Below are positions 23,343 through 37,290 of a stretch of DNA of 64,000 nt, in pieces; within the stretch, counting starts at the first letter, position 1; every line of letters begins with the position of its first letter. Location: positions 9,350,501 through 9,414,500 of the forward strand of contig NW_023503608.1 in the NCBI RefSeq assembly GCF_014529535.1. Reading direction: 5' to 3'. Under the pieces are notes generated by a model. It was not told the DNA's origin. It worked only from the letters and a program-made list of their open reading frames with translations, and searched no databases. Origin of the DNA: Bradysia coprophila. Lineage: Eukaryota; Arthropoda; Insecta; Diptera; Sciaridae. The position numbers and the translations under genes were made by a program.

Positions 23343-25948
23343 GGCAGGTCACCGCCGTTCTAACTACTTTGAGAAATAAACAATTTTTTAAGACTGTTAC
23401 CCGTTCAGCGTTCAAGTTTATTCTGAATCTTTTCATTACAATCGAGTCGTATTTAAGGCAAAGTCACGGATATCTCGATTCATTCCAATTCAATTGCTTT
23501 CTTTGATATTTCATTTCTGTGCGGGAATCACTCGCCATAATATTTCGAACAGGTTCAGTTAAGCAATAACCAGACGTAGTGTTTAGACGCAAATAGATGA
23601 TACTGATATCTACTCTCTACTCTATTCCATGACTTGTCACCTGATGACCGAAAATTTGTTTTTGTCATAACTCGCAATCTTTAGGATTTTTCTTAGAGCA
23701 ACGTTCATTGAACTTTATCTCATTTAGTAACGAACCAACTTCAGAAAATTTCCGTTAGTGCGTGTCTCGTAAAGACTTTAGAATCAATTATTCACCAAAA
23801 TTCATTGAAAATATGTTCATCATGAAAAATATGATAAATTGACAAGTGTTGGCAAGTGCTGTATTGCTTTGACTTGACCAAAATTGTTAAAAAAATTTCT
23901 TTTATTCAATAATAATTTATTTTATCAATGATAAAGATATGTTGAGTAGGTAAACAAATCATTTTTTAACAAGGGTAATACACGGAGTCTATGCGTATCA
24001 AGCAAAAGCATCAACCAGCACCGAAAAATTCAACAATAATTTTTTTTTATTGCACTCAGAGTCACAGGTTCATTGCTTTGTTGAAAATTTATTTCAGCTT
24101 GCAAAAACAGTTAGCAAAATTGCATATCAAAGATGCAAAAAAATTGAAGAAAAAAAAATAATTAAAAAAGCAAAATAAAACGTACACTCAACATTTTCTG
24201 CCAACAAAATCTTTTCGAAAGACATTATCTGGACGGCAGTATAAAAATATATTTAAAAAAAAATCAATTTTCACATAAAAAAAACGTTTGAATCGTTACA
24301 ATGAGACATTTCATTATGGTTGTCGTTATAGGTACACTACTAGCGGTGTGCTGAAGTGAATGCGAGTGCTGGAAATATCATATGGTCTGCACACAGAGTT
24401 TTATTCATTTTGTACCTCTCGTCGGTCGGTCACATACAATAAATATATTTTATAAGTGTAAGAAGTCAATGAACTGAAATCGACCTAAATTTTTAATATT
24501 AGTTTCATGATTCATTTTGTGTTCGAGAAAAGTTTTAATTCTCTTTTTATGATGCTGATATGGACATTTATAATGATGATGGTTTTGTGTGGTAATGACT
24601 CCATACAAAATATTCCACCAGCTTAATGTTTGCCCTTTCTTTCCGAGGTCTCAGAGATGTCACGCAGAGACGAAAAAAAAAAGTTTTTTTTTTGTTTTCA
24701 ATATGACAAATTATGTCAAATTTAAATTTCTTGTCGCAGGTTTTAACAACCATCAACAATCAGCAACAATTCAACAAAAAAATTGAAGTCAAAAAGTTAA
24801 AAACATTTTCACTTTCATAAAAAATAGGCTTGATTTTTCGATGTGTGAATTATTGCGGACATAAAGAAAAAATGAACCGAAAAAAGTGAAAACATTTATT
24901 TTATAACGTGTTCATATCAATGAACCGTGTTGCGTGTATTTCGTAGAAAAAAAAAATCCAATCGATTTTTAGTAACGGTTGATGTTAGGCTTATTTTCAT
25001 CTTTATGACAACAAAAGTTCGTCTAGAAGCTGTATAAATCTGTAGGTCCAGTAATTGGATTTTAGTTAGTTCATTGAATCTTTGTTAATTGGTTACGATT
25101 CAATTTGTGTTACAAAACAATAGAAACAATAGAATCCTTTGTTCACTGCAACACTACACATTTTTCAACTCGACCACATTCGAAGACAAAACAAAATTGT
25201 TAAGCATCCAATTTACCTTAAATTTAAACGAAAATTTGCACAATTATTTTAATTGAAAACTACACCGACCACTTTTATATATTCAATTTACACTCTAATG
25301 CTACACCCGTCTTGTTGGTGGTGAGTAGCTTCTACGGACAATAAACCGATGTTCATGAATTCGAAATGTACAACACACTAATTCGCTTCCAGGCACACAC
25401 AAAACTTTTTTTTTCTTCTTCCGAATTCGACTCGTTTCAAATCCAAATAGCAAAACAAGACTGTCAGATGGTTCACGAAAATAATATTGAAAGACCTGTT
25501 GAATATTTGCAACATGAGAAAAAAAGGAACAGAAAAAAATGAACAAACATGTTTTGCTCGTATAGGATAGAGGTATGGTCTGGTGTGTATATATAACATA
25601 ATACGAAAATGAACAAATAAATATGTATTCAAAAGACCATGTACGTGAATACACTGTAAACAGACGTATGCAGCTAAATAATATTTTATTACTGAGCGCA
25701 ATATGTGTGATGATGATAATAAAGTCAGTGACGGATGTTGGAACAGAACAGAATTTTTTTTTCTCGATTTTTTTGAACTCTGTTGCATGGAACATTCATC
25801 ATTTCTTATCTCGCGATATTTATTGTAATCGATGGTTTTGACAGAGGTTGGAAAAATTGCAACCCACAGATAGGGTATTCGTTGTTGCTTATCTTATTAT
25901 TTCCTTATTTCGATTCAATGCACTCAACGTTGTCGCAGTCGCCAATTA

Positions 25949-26075
25949 GCCTGTCACATACGGCAAGTCATCTGTTATAGATAAAGACAACAAAAATAAT
26001 GACAAGCTCTGGGTAATATGGTCCTCTAAAATGCATTTTAAAAACATTGAAGTACAAGATTTGAAAGGGCACTTT
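25949..26075 (+). repeat. Dispersed repeat family member
   Basis: It begins CCTGTCACATACGGCAAG, then TCATCTGTTATAGATAAAG, AAAAATAATGACAAGCTCTG and TTGAAGTACAAGATTTGAAA, in the same order as the copy inside the ced-6 intron. Confidence 0.75.
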
Positions 26076-26126
26076 TACATCACACTGTTTGTGACTGTGA
26101 AAAAGTTCTTACCGGACGCTAACATG

Positions 26127-26328
26127 TATAGACCCAAGGCTGTATACTTTGGAGAGGTCACGCAGATGCAGATACGCGGGTTACACACCACGTTTCATAC
26201 AAAAAATTCACCACGCCATACAAATTCAATTTTGGTGAATTTGTTTGTATGGAAAAGGTGTGTTCCCGCGTATCTAATAAAATGGCGATCTGCGTGACCT
26301 CCCCAAAGTATACAGCCTTGGTATAGAC
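26127..26328. mobile_element. MITE with terminal inverted repeats and 7-bp target duplication
   Basis: The element 26134-26321 (188 bp) has inverted ends beginning CCAAGGCTGTATACTTTGG and continuing through the GAGGTCACGCAGAT block with one mismatch. It is flanked on both sides by TATAGAC (26127-26133 and 26322-26328). The interior is a second hairpin around an ATTCACC/GGTGAAT pair. It has no coding capacity. Confidence 0.88.
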
Positions 26329-28806
26329 CGGCGAAGAAATTTGAGGAAACTTGTAAACTAAAATGAATAACATTTTCGACAGAAACCGACCAAAGTGCAT
26401 AGCAGCTGAAGGTGAATTTAGCAACTAGAGTGTAAGCGCTACCACCATCGAAATTCAGCTTACATAATTTTAGCATTTTATTATTCGTTAATCGGCTGAA
26501 GAGTAGTGACTAGAATACTCAATTAATTTCATTTAATTTAATACACGACGCGGCATGATCAGTTAACTTTTACTCTAATTTCTCAATTTCTTAATCATTA
26601 ACGCAACGGTGTTCTGTTTGCCAATATTACTACGTCTGGGAAGGAACATTTAAGGGCTCTCCATTCAAAATGGGGAATTAGGTTTAATTGCGGGAATTGG
26701 CATTCGTGACATACATTCGTCTCAAGTTATTCCAGTGAATGGAAACACTCGAACAATCCAAAGCTAAAAAAGTAATTAGTAATGATCATGCAACGCAACA
26801 ATGTATGTGTACGTGTTTGTATGACTTTTGTTACTTTCCAGTCAGAGACCATTAGTCAACGAGGAAACCAAGTAAAAGTAAGCAAGCGGAATACACTGAG
26901 CGTTCAGTTCATGTATAACATCGAAATGATTACAGATGATAGAGAGATCTAACATGTATACGATTGTATTGTTTTGTTTACTTGTTTGGGAGATGGAAAA
27001 GTGCTGATTGTTGTGGTCATATATAAGATTAGCAATAAGATCAATTGAAATAAATTAAAAGTGACAGCCAAAGTCAGAGAGCTCTTTCTTCGTCGTTCAC
27101 AATGCGGTTTCAGTCCGAATCGTAATTTGTTTTATTACAAAATTATCGTCTTAAAAAATAAATATAAATTCCACTTATCGGTCGTTTAGGCTATTTAAAG
27201 TTAGTAGCTTTCGGTTACGAAAATTGTACGAATATAGAGCAAGGAGATTTAAATAACTGTGCTGGTTATCTCTCACTGAAACTGGAAATAGTAAGCACTT
27301 TTGATTACATTATTACTGCAACCGAGTGTAGAAATTTAGTTTGTACGTTTTACAGCTTACATACGACACGAGACATTTGAATAATCGATTAGTAAACACA
27401 ATGGTCGGTAAGAAGGCGATAGATACGTTTATGCCATTAGTGCATAACCAAGTTCCGTTCAACATTATTAAAGAAAATATTCGTCTAACTTAAAACAATC
27501 ATTTAGCGTCTTAAATTCCAGTCAGATGATCAAACAATAATTAACTTCATGCCAGCAACTGTACACCTTAACAAATGAATTAAGAAAACACTTTCTTTGT
27601 TCAAATAGATCATAATAATACAACGCAATAAATTTCTCGGCTTTCTCATATACACTCACATGTTGAGTGATGCTCGCAACAACAACGGCAAGATCTTATG
27701 CAAGACCACATTATATATATGTTTAATGTTATAAGCGGTTAATAAACTCTTCAAATCTTATTTTTATTTATTATAACTTTGAAATTTAAATAATCGAATC
27801 ATGTGGTGGAGAAATATCTGTAAAAATGTAATGCTGCTGCGTACAATTATAAAGTGGAATAAAATGTTAATGAGGATTATGAACAAGTCAAAGAAGTCAA
27901 TATTTTTCTATTCAATGCTGTTTTTACAACGAAAATCTTATGTAATCCATACTCGGATGCAAAAGTGGGATCGAGATAAATCAAAATAATTTCCAAAATC
28001 ACGAGAAGTACTTGAGTGAGCTTCGGATCATGTCATGTTCAAGTAGTTTCAAATTAAAGTAGTCAGCTGAATGGGAAGTAGATCTTGACTGGGAAGGTAG
28101 GGTTGGAGAAACATTACAACAACTTGGTAACCAATAATTAATTATAATAAACCGAACAAAGAACAAAAATCTATGTTAAGCTGGTACATAACTAACGTTG
28201 ATAAAGTTCATTTCTTATTTCAACTCTTTGGAGAGTCTAGTAGAGTGTACGCCCATTTTTTTGGAATTAAATTCCTTAAAATTCCCTGATTAGACGTTCT
28301 TTTATTTATTCTCTTTAAGGCCACATATTGAGAAACCTTTGGAGTTTTATTGGCCAGCCAAAATCATATTTTTTAAGATTTATGTGGAAACAAAATTAAG
28401 AATTTTTGGGATTTTAATTTTCTATAAAATTTGCTCTGGACGATACTGTAAATTATGAAAGTAACAGATTCAATTATTAATGATAATGACATGGCGATAC
28501 GCTTGATGTTATTGTTATATCAACCTAAACTTGTTCTATATTTTAAAGAGTTGTAAAAGGAATACATTTCGCTTGATTTACCAACGTCTAAAAATAGCAG
28601 AAAATAAATTTATCTCAGGTCAAGCAACGTCTGAAGCAGGAAAGAATACAGAATAATTAAAAATGATAAATCGAAAACCTACATTATTTGTTGTCTAGTG
28701 GCTATTGCAACCATGGCAATTCTTATTTTCTGTTTTGTCTGACACTTTCATACAAATATGCTATTTAAAACGATGTGTTATTCAAAACAACGTTGATATT
28801 TTTCAC

Positions 28807-28868
28807 GTGCTTCTGGTCGGTAAATGCAATTTTTGAGTACGTTTTTCGCATTTACCGACCAGAAGCAC
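28807..28868. repeat. Perfect 21-bp-arm hairpin
   Basis: GTGCTTCTGGTCGGTAAATG (from 28807) and its exact reverse complement (28848-28868) flank a 20-bp loop. A related TTTACCGA...TCGGTAAA hairpin lies at about 29236-29275, so the two may be the ends of one decayed element. Confidence 0.75.
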
Positions 28869-29993
28869 ATACGGCCCTTTCCTTCGGGTCGGGTCATAAT
28901 GTCCCCACTCGTCAAAATAAAATTTTGGAACCTCGGACGTAATGTACTATTACAATACTAATAGAACTACCGTTAACGATTTGCTCAGAAAGACTAATGG
29001 GAATATACATCTATCAGGCGAATTATGGAAAGTCCATATCCTGCATGGATTATTGCCCTCATCTTCAACCCGAATTTATATTGTCAATGTTTTCTTTACA
29101 TCATTTGTTAGATATCAAGTAATTTATTCAAAAACATCAGGTAAAGTTAACTTTACTTCACGGAGCCAAAACTTTACCTCTAGTTTTTGAAGTAGTCTTA
29201 CTTGGCAACGGGGTAAATGATGGAAATGGTGAAATTTACCGATCGAGGCGTAGCCGAGGTCGGTAAACATTTACTATTGCCTAATTTGAATTTAATACAT
29301 TGCGTCCGTACACCGTACAACTTATGATATGTTACCTTCTGCTGGGTAATTAATTTTTCCTAATAGCTCTATTCTCTATTCATATACCCGCAATTTCTAG
29401 TACAACCAGCATCGATCCATTTACCCAAACTCGATTCCAATTTAATTATTAAAACAAATTATTCATAAAATCGCAACCATATCATCCGTTTGATCACCGT
29501 TTTGTCTATATACAAAGCTATTCTCATCATACGTTTTAGTAGCCGCATAATGATCTAATGTTATTTCTCAGCCGTTTGCCGTTTCTGTAGTCAATCAGCT
29601 GTTTCAATAGCATTACAAAACTAACAGAGACGAAGAAGAAATAATTCATCTGAATATTTTTTTATATTTTTTAAATTATTGAACCATGTTATTTGTACAT
29701 AAACGGCAAAAATATGGTAGTGAAGAGATGAGTGAAATCGTCATCTGAACAGTCAAGTGCGGTGATCAATTTTTTCGAACGGATAAATATTGATCATGTT
29801 ACGTCTAACTAATTAAAAAATTAGTCAACCATAACGATCCATTGAAAATATATTTGAGGAAAAAAAAATTAAATGAAATTGCTGTGTCGTATGATGGTAT
29901 ATTACGTGTACGATTGAGTACATCGAGAGGTTATTCGATATAAATAAAATCGCGGACATCGTTTCAAGAAGTTATTAAACGAAACTAATAAAA

Positions 29994-30377
29994 GAATCAG
30001 TGTTATGAGATTGGTAAAATCAACGGAGTTATATATGTGTCTCCACTATATTTTTAATATCATTTTCGTCAAGGAATATAAATTAAAATGATGAGGCGGA
30101 AATTCCACATTATTTTTTGTGTACTGAATTTGCACTAAAAATGACTTTGAATTTGTTTTTCTCTTTTTTTGCTGTCTATATGGTTTCTTTAGACGTAGCC
30201 TTGACGGATCTTATATAACGAAACAAATTATTCTTTGCTGCAAAATCAAGTATTGTGTTTTTTCTGCTCAATTCAAAATATCGGTTTTTGCACACCTAAC
30301 GTGATTAAGAATAAGGAACTCGAGTAAATCATTTATGTCTAGAATACATGCTGCTCATAAAGCTTAGTAATAACGTA
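29994..30377. repeat. Two-copy dispersed repeat, long copy
   Basis: This segment matches 57572-57858 in the same orientation at roughly 85-90% by eye. Shared blocks include GAATCAGTGTTATGAGATTG, GACGTAGCCTTGACGGATCT and TATATAACGAAAC. This copy has about 88 bp near its right end that the other lacks. Confidence 0.85.
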
Positions 30378-31432
30378 CAAAGATTCGTCTAAATTGAACT
30401 TGAAAATTCGCTGAGATTGTAATATACGACTTGAATGCTCATGTACCGAACGGAATTTTAAGTACAAACGGATTAGTCATCTGCTATCGACAACGTAACA
30501 AAATTAAGTGATGCCGGTGCCTTACTGTATAATGTACATGTGTTGAAACTATTAGAATGAACGATTTTGTATACAACACCAGTTGATTTAATCAAAAGAA
30601 GTACCAGATTCCAATATACCTTCATATCCAATTTATTTTGCAGCGTCTGAAATGTTATAGAATTGATGAAGAATCGACTTAGATTTTCGTTGAAATCGTT
30701 AGAAGCAAAATGTAAAACAAAGAGAGATCTGTATTCATTAATCATTTGTATAAGCATACTGCTAACATTGGGCGAAAGTTCATTTTGAATTGCACCAGAA
30801 TACGATGTATTTTCATTTGGAGGTCATTCTACCGAGCCCAGATGTATACCAATCTGAAAGTGCCGACTGCCGACACCAAAAACTTTGAGCACTAAGCTTT
30901 TTCTGATTCTAAAGCAGCTTAGAAAGTGTCTGGATTAAGCTTTTACCTCAATTGTATTTAACAATCTGTAAATAAATTTACGGTCGCCCTGATGGAACAT
31001 TCAATTTAAACCATAAATCACATGACATAGTATGACAATTTATAACAAAAACAGACTTAATTGAACAGAGAATCAGTTTTTATTTTAAATCGACTCACTG
31101 TTTTTCTGTATTGTCATTTTTGATTCGTACTATTATGTCATGAATGTGCAAAAAATCTATGTGACATTCACGTTACCTGTTTAAATAATATTGAGTTTCG
31201 TTATACAATTGAATGATACACGAGAAAAAGCAGCTAATTAATCAACTAATTAGCTTCAAGCTGAATTCACACTCAGACCTACAAACAGAAAATGGAGGTT
31301 TACAAGACTCCAACACTTGTATGTGCAATAAAACTTATATTGAGAATCAGTAACGATGAAATGCTTAGTTATTATATCCTTTTTAATAAGGCAATTCCCG
31401 GCCCGAGTTTAAACTTTTATACTCGAGTATAA

Positions 31433-31862
31433 AGTTTAAAGTATAAAATTTTGGCAGAACTAGCATATTGTTTAACGGCTCAGTAAATTGATAATATTTA
31501 CCACCAAACTATCGTCGAATCTTGATTTTATTGATGAAATCTGCAGAGCTCATATTTCTGAAACTAGAGGCAGTGAGCTGGAAATTATTCGTATTTGTAA
31601 ATAGTTATTGACAATCCAAACTGTGCTCTCATTTCATTGCATGGGAGCACGTGTTCGACGTGCAATGTTTTTAGTTGTCATTCGTAGCGCTACATATAGG
31701 TGAAAAAGTTTTTCCAGCTCACTGTCTTCAGCTTAGAGACAACAGCTTTACTGATTTCATAAATAAAATCAAGATCCGACGATATTTTGGTGGTAATCAT
31801 TATCAAATTACTGAACCATTCATCGATATGCCAGTTCTGTCAAAATTTTATACTTTAAACTT
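31433..31862. repeat. Foldback element with about 150-bp arms
   Basis: The left arm (31433-31580) and right arm (31714-31862) are inverted copies sharing AAGTTTAAAGTATAAAATTT and, near the inner ends, CAGTGAGCTGG. The spacer contains GCACGTGTTCGACGTGC, itself a near-palindrome. There is no coding capacity and no clear target duplication. Confidence 0.8.
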
Positions 31863-32174
31863 CTAATATCTAAGAAGCTAAGCGGAATCTTTTAAGTTGA
31901 TGAAAGTTTAAATGTGCTCTGAATCCATAAAATAAAGTTTGTGTCAAGGGGGGAGGGCAGACCTGGCCAAGTGTGAGATGCTGAAAAAAAAATGATTTGG
32001 AAGCAGCTTAGATTTTTTATTAGGTAAAATGCCTTCAGATTGCACGCTCTAAATAAACATGTTGTGCCGGATTGGCCATACAATTCAGGCAATTCTTAAA
32101 GGGAATTTGTAATTTTTATATGAGAAGGGCCTTTTGATAGCCCAGTACAGCACTGTATTGTAGCACCAAACAGT

Positions 32175-32340
32175 GATGTACGTTCCAAAACTGTTGTCGA
32201 TAACGACGAGAAAATAGGCGATGAGCTCTGATGACTGTTCACTGCTCTCTTATACAGCAAAATGTATAGCCGAACTTATGAAGTACAAGATTTGGTATAA
32301 AAAACTGTACTTCAAACGAAAAAAGTGATAGATTTAATAG
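32175..32340 (+). repeat. Dispersed repeat family member, diverged
   Basis: It contains GTTGTCGATAACGACGAG, GATGAGCTCTGATGACTG, then GAAGTACAAGATTTGG and AAAGTGATAGATTTAAT, following the block order of the better copies. Confidence 0.6.
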
Positions 32341-35300
32341 TTATAAAGTCGGTATATTTGCCGTTTAAAAAAGATTAACTATTACCAAAATCCGAAGAAC
32401 ATTTTCTCCGTGAATTTAACACTCGTTAAGGAAATACCTTGTACAGAGTTTTACGACCGTCAATTCTTGATCAATTAAACACAATAAACACCTCCGTAAG
32501 AATACAATTTATCAGAAAAAAAGTCCATTGTTCATTGGAAATTTAGCACGTCACTATAATTTGCAATCTTTACCGTAAATAAACAGACAATGTTGTTCTC
32601 AAAGAATTCGCTACAGACCGTTGATGTTGAAATTTTTTGTATTTTGTATGTAATATTTTCGTGGGATTGCAAGTATATATGGAAAGTTGGCATACATTTT
32701 GCATAAATATGATAAAATAGCAAATAGTTTCAAGTATATAAATTCACTTCACACACAAGTGTGTACTAAAGTGGTGGAGATAGAGCGTCATTATGATAAT
32801 TACATCCGCTAAAAGTCTCATTTTGGCGAAGGCAAAACTTGACCGATGTATTACTTGCATGGCGACTTTTTATTTATTTTATTAATCTTCACGTATTGAA
32901 TGCTGTATTACTGAATCTCTCTTAAGGTTAGTTCTCTTTCAATATTTGTCTCGTAGTTTCAGACTATAATAAAATTGTCTTAAAAATATTGACAAAGGAA
33001 TTGAAAAGAATTGAGGAAGCAAAAGATTATGTGCGATTTTTTTGAAGATACTTAGATAGATGAAGTAATAGATTCAATGCATAACACTCTAGAAAGCCGA
33101 ATCATTGATCCAGAGTTGACTTCGGCCTTTTACTTAACCAGCAATCAAAACCAAAATGCTTTGCATAAAAAGTTTAAACTAAAATCGACATCTGGGCGTC
33201 TCTATCATGTAACTCAATCTTGAACTCAATGCCAGAAAATAGAGTTTTTAAATCAAAATTCTAAGAAAAACACAATAATTTCTCACTGCGGAAAATATTA
33301 TTTTAACCGGAAAGGTAATGTTATTATTTAAAAAAACAAAACGAAATTATATCCGCTCTGGGCGTAATTTCATCGTGTAAAAGTAATGAGAATTGTAGAC
33401 TTTAATGAGTGGTTTTTATTCAATGGAGCTGAGTCTGGAAAAAAACAAGCCATTTGAATTGAAGTCACTAAAAATAGACATAAGTGAGGATAAAAGTTAA
33501 TTTAAAATTGAGAAGAAATTTCGATTAAGAATCCAAAAAGTACGACAAGAAAAGCGACATCACTTTTGTTGTAGAAAAACGACTATGACATACATAGGCA
33601 TGCATTGTGATCAAATGGTTTAAACGTTCACAGCAATAACTTTTTTCTTTTTTAACTCCACACTCATTCGAGTTTGAAAATAGTGAAGTATTATTAAATT
33701 CAATTTGCTTTCGCTTCACGTATTATGATACGGCCACCACCATAAAAAATAAATCTCTCGGCACATATCATTATACAGCAGTGAGTGAAATTTAAATCAT
33801 ATTTTATGAAAGAAGATTGTTTGTTATAACCATGGCTTTGGAGTACAGTGTAGGATCAGTTAGCTCTATTGCAATGACTTCGATAAATCTGTTACTTCTT
33901 TTGTTTAAAGTATCGCCTTACTTGAACATACACAGTCGTACCTCATTGCTCTAATGAATGTTTTAAATAATTTTTCTTCTCAACAAAATTAACATTATCG
34001 AAAGTAACGATTAAAATAATCAATGATCTCTGGCTCTAATTGTACTCAATTATTTAGTAAAAGTTTACCCTAATCGAATCTAACAATCAATGTATCAGGC
34101 GTATCAGCAAACAATGTACTGAAAGGTTGAGCTTGTTCCTTAATGTTTCAAAATTAATTACATCTTATAGTTTCCAAACGAGCTCACACTATCACATCGG
34201 GTCAAATTAAATGGTCTCGATCTCGACAATTCATCGAAATCATTCAGCTTTAAACCCAACTTCCTCTCTGACTAAATCTTTTTCTAACAATTTCGTATCC
34301 ATTTGAGGTAATTGTGTGTACCAGAGTTCCAGTTTATTAAGTTAGATGTGTAGATTAGATTAGAGATTCGTATTATACAGACTACCATATATCTATCGAT
34401 GTATATGACCAACAAATTTAGATAATGCATAAGCATAACATAATCATAGGCATAGTATTTATATACGTATATAAGTCGCTTTTGTATGGAAGAGTATACC
34501 TTTAGCTGATGATTTTTGATGAATTCCATGTGTGTTATGATGATGATGATCAACGTTAGTTACGAGATGTTTTTGTATGTTAATTTGTAGGTTGCAAAAT
34601 AACAACTCTTTGTGTATGAACAACGCAATAATAATATGCCAACGTATAAATTCGCAACAAAATGCATCTTTCTAATAATTTGTGTGATGCTGCTAATGGC
34701 ACACAGTATTCATATTTTTAATGGTGTGGATTTTTATTTTGTTATTTATAGATTGCACATTGCACACAAGCTAATTTAGTGTACATTTATATGCAACAAC
34801 CTGTACGTACGTGCAGTTTCTTGTGAAATGAATTAAAGATTTTTTCTCAATCTTTATCAATTGGTTGCACGTTTACAATACAACGTCATATTTTGTGATT
34901 TGCGATTCACAATAAGCACGAGTTTAATATACATTGTTTTATCAATGATGCTGTTGAATTGTTCAAAAATAATAATTGATAAAGCAAACTTGTTATATTA
35001 ATGAATGAACTCGAACGAAATTTTATTCCCAATCGAATTCGAGTGAAAACTACGCATCGATGGGTGGTTTTAACATATTGTATTGAATGATGATTACTCG
35101 CGTTGTTATAGTTATCTTCTGGTTGAACTCTGGACCATTGAATAAAATATACTCTTACCGCCCACGTAAATCTAACTATTCGAAACAAACAAATGTTTTG
35201 CGGCTTTTTAGATAAGCTGAATTTTGAATGAACGTACGTTGAACGCTTTTGGATTTTTGTTAATACGCAAATTAGACGCCCTGTTATTCATTTTTTTCAA

Positions 35301-37191
35301 ATAGCATTTTATCAGTTTCAGTTTCTCTTAAATTTTTGTTTTTTTAAGTAATCTGTTGACTCTGTGCTAGTTTACTGAGAATTGAGAATGTTAAAGGGGA
35401 TTTTATATTTTGTTGTGGTTGTTGACGGCATGGATACAATTCCCCACAAAGATTATCGAAGTTCTGAGAATTGTTTTTTTCAGATTGATAAATATTAAGT
35501 TTAAGCTAATCATTTAAATTATGTTGTATGACGTTACAACGAATCTACGACTGTTTTTGAATACTTCGTGAATTCATATCTTAAATGTAAATTCGGAAAT
35601 GAAAAGCTGAGAGAAAGAGTCAGTAAACTGTAAATTTCTAAGAATAGTAAGGAATTGCGGGGTACCGGAAAATGTGTGCTAATTTTACAAGATGATAATT
35701 CATTAACAGACCAAGTGAACTGAATGTTAAGCGTAAGCACTACGTAATTTTGGGTGCATCGAAAGTTAAAACTGCATATAAATTTGATAAGAAATTTATA
35801 ACAAGACTGCCTTTTATCACAAAACCCTCTTTACATATTTTGTTATCAATTATGTGAGACAGATGCATTAACTTTTAAACGGCTCATTGTCTCTTATCGA
35901 CAGCGAGAACATCGAAAAAAAAAATAGCGATGACCTACGGTTGATTTGCTGATAAAGTAATATGAATGATAAAACAAATGAAGTAAAAGATTTTGTATCA
36001 AAAAATAGATCATAAATTTAAGCAAGAGAATGTGATTTACCCTTGCGTTGAACAATGGAAATAACAGACCTAGCGATCGTGCCGCGATACGCTTTAAGTT
36101 TCCAAAAGAATACAATTCACCTCAACGATCATTGATCGCAATTGTTAAAGTCAACTGCTCGATACTGTTTACTGTATACTGTTCGGTATGCTTGGTTGTT
36201 GGCTGTTCAAATTTCGGTTCAAGAACTTAATGCTTCACGAATAACTACTTAACGGACAATTAGTATTACCATCAACTGAAGAGTGAAATAAAAGTTTTAC
36301 AAAATTACGATCAAACGATCAGAGCGTGACAAAATACACACTTTTGCTGAGTTAAAATATTGGTCTAGCGATTAATTTGATGATTTTTATTTACGGCGAC
36401 TTAAAATGTTAACAAATGTCATCTAGCTTCGAAAACTTCTAAGTTGACAAGAGAGACGATATGTAAATTGAAGAAATACGATTTGAGACCGAAAGTTTGA
36501 AGGTGACTGAATTAAGCTCAAGAAATCGGTTAATTTCATAGAACAGAACGAAGGGAGTAGATTTAGACTTAATCATTTAGTTGAGTTCGCAGTGGAATGA
36601 TATTGTAAAATTGTACATTGATTTTGTTGTTGTTGAGAAACATGGAAACTACGCATCGGTAAATACAAATACCAAAGCCACTTTTCAACTCGTTTTCTGA
36701 AAAAAAAAACGTTCAAATGTTCCTTTGACTTTAATTAATACTTTTATTGACAATAACTTAGGTATGTTTGATCGTTAAATGATCTCGTGACCACTAACCT
36801 CTCAATGTTTAATCCATTTCTTAATTCAAAAATTAAATAAACAACCAAATCAACGCACCATTTCACGTTGTGCATATTAAAATGTTTACTCAAACGAAAA
36901 AAAAAGAAAAGAATCGTCGTCATCAACCATCGTGTTGTTGTATTAATTTTTATACTTCAAGTTCAAGGTTATAAATTCCTTGAGTAAATACACCTTTAAG
37001 CTGAAGGTGTTTTTTTTCGTTGTTGTATACACACATAACACAACATTCATTAAAAGTCAATATGCCATTTGAGTCGAAATATACATTAATTTCTAGCTAA
37101 GATTCTTGGAAATTTATTCGATACTAATAATTTATTCGCTCTGATCTTAGATAAATATTGGGAGTATTAATTAAAAACAAACAAACAAACC

Positions 37192-37290
37192 AAACTGCCA
37201 GTCATCTGTTATCAACAACGACGACGAATGTAAGCTTGCGTTTTATTTACAGTAAAAACTGTGTGAAGTAAAAGATTCCGTACTAAAATT
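37192..37290 (+). repeat. Dispersed repeat family member
   Basis: It contains GTCATCTGTTATCAACAACG, ACGACGAATG and GAAGTAAAAGATTCCG. It is shorter than the copies at 8968 and 25949. Confidence 0.65.

Larger units (their letters stand above)
21666..26126. other. AT-rich intergenic region
   Basis: No gene is recognised. It contains the tandem hairpin repeat at 23169-23342 and a dispersed-family copy near 25949-26075. Two overlapping minus-strand frames of 164 and 136 codons (25301-25795) are rich in Phe, Ser and Ile, lack motifs, and look like a stop-poor AT stretch. Confidence 0.5.

Noticed and set aside
25301..25795. Two overlapping minus-strand frames of 164 and 136 codons
   Set aside because: Two frames are open at once on one strand in a stop-poor AT stretch; composition is Phe/Ser/Ile-rich with no motif or splice partner, so chance is likelier than a gene.
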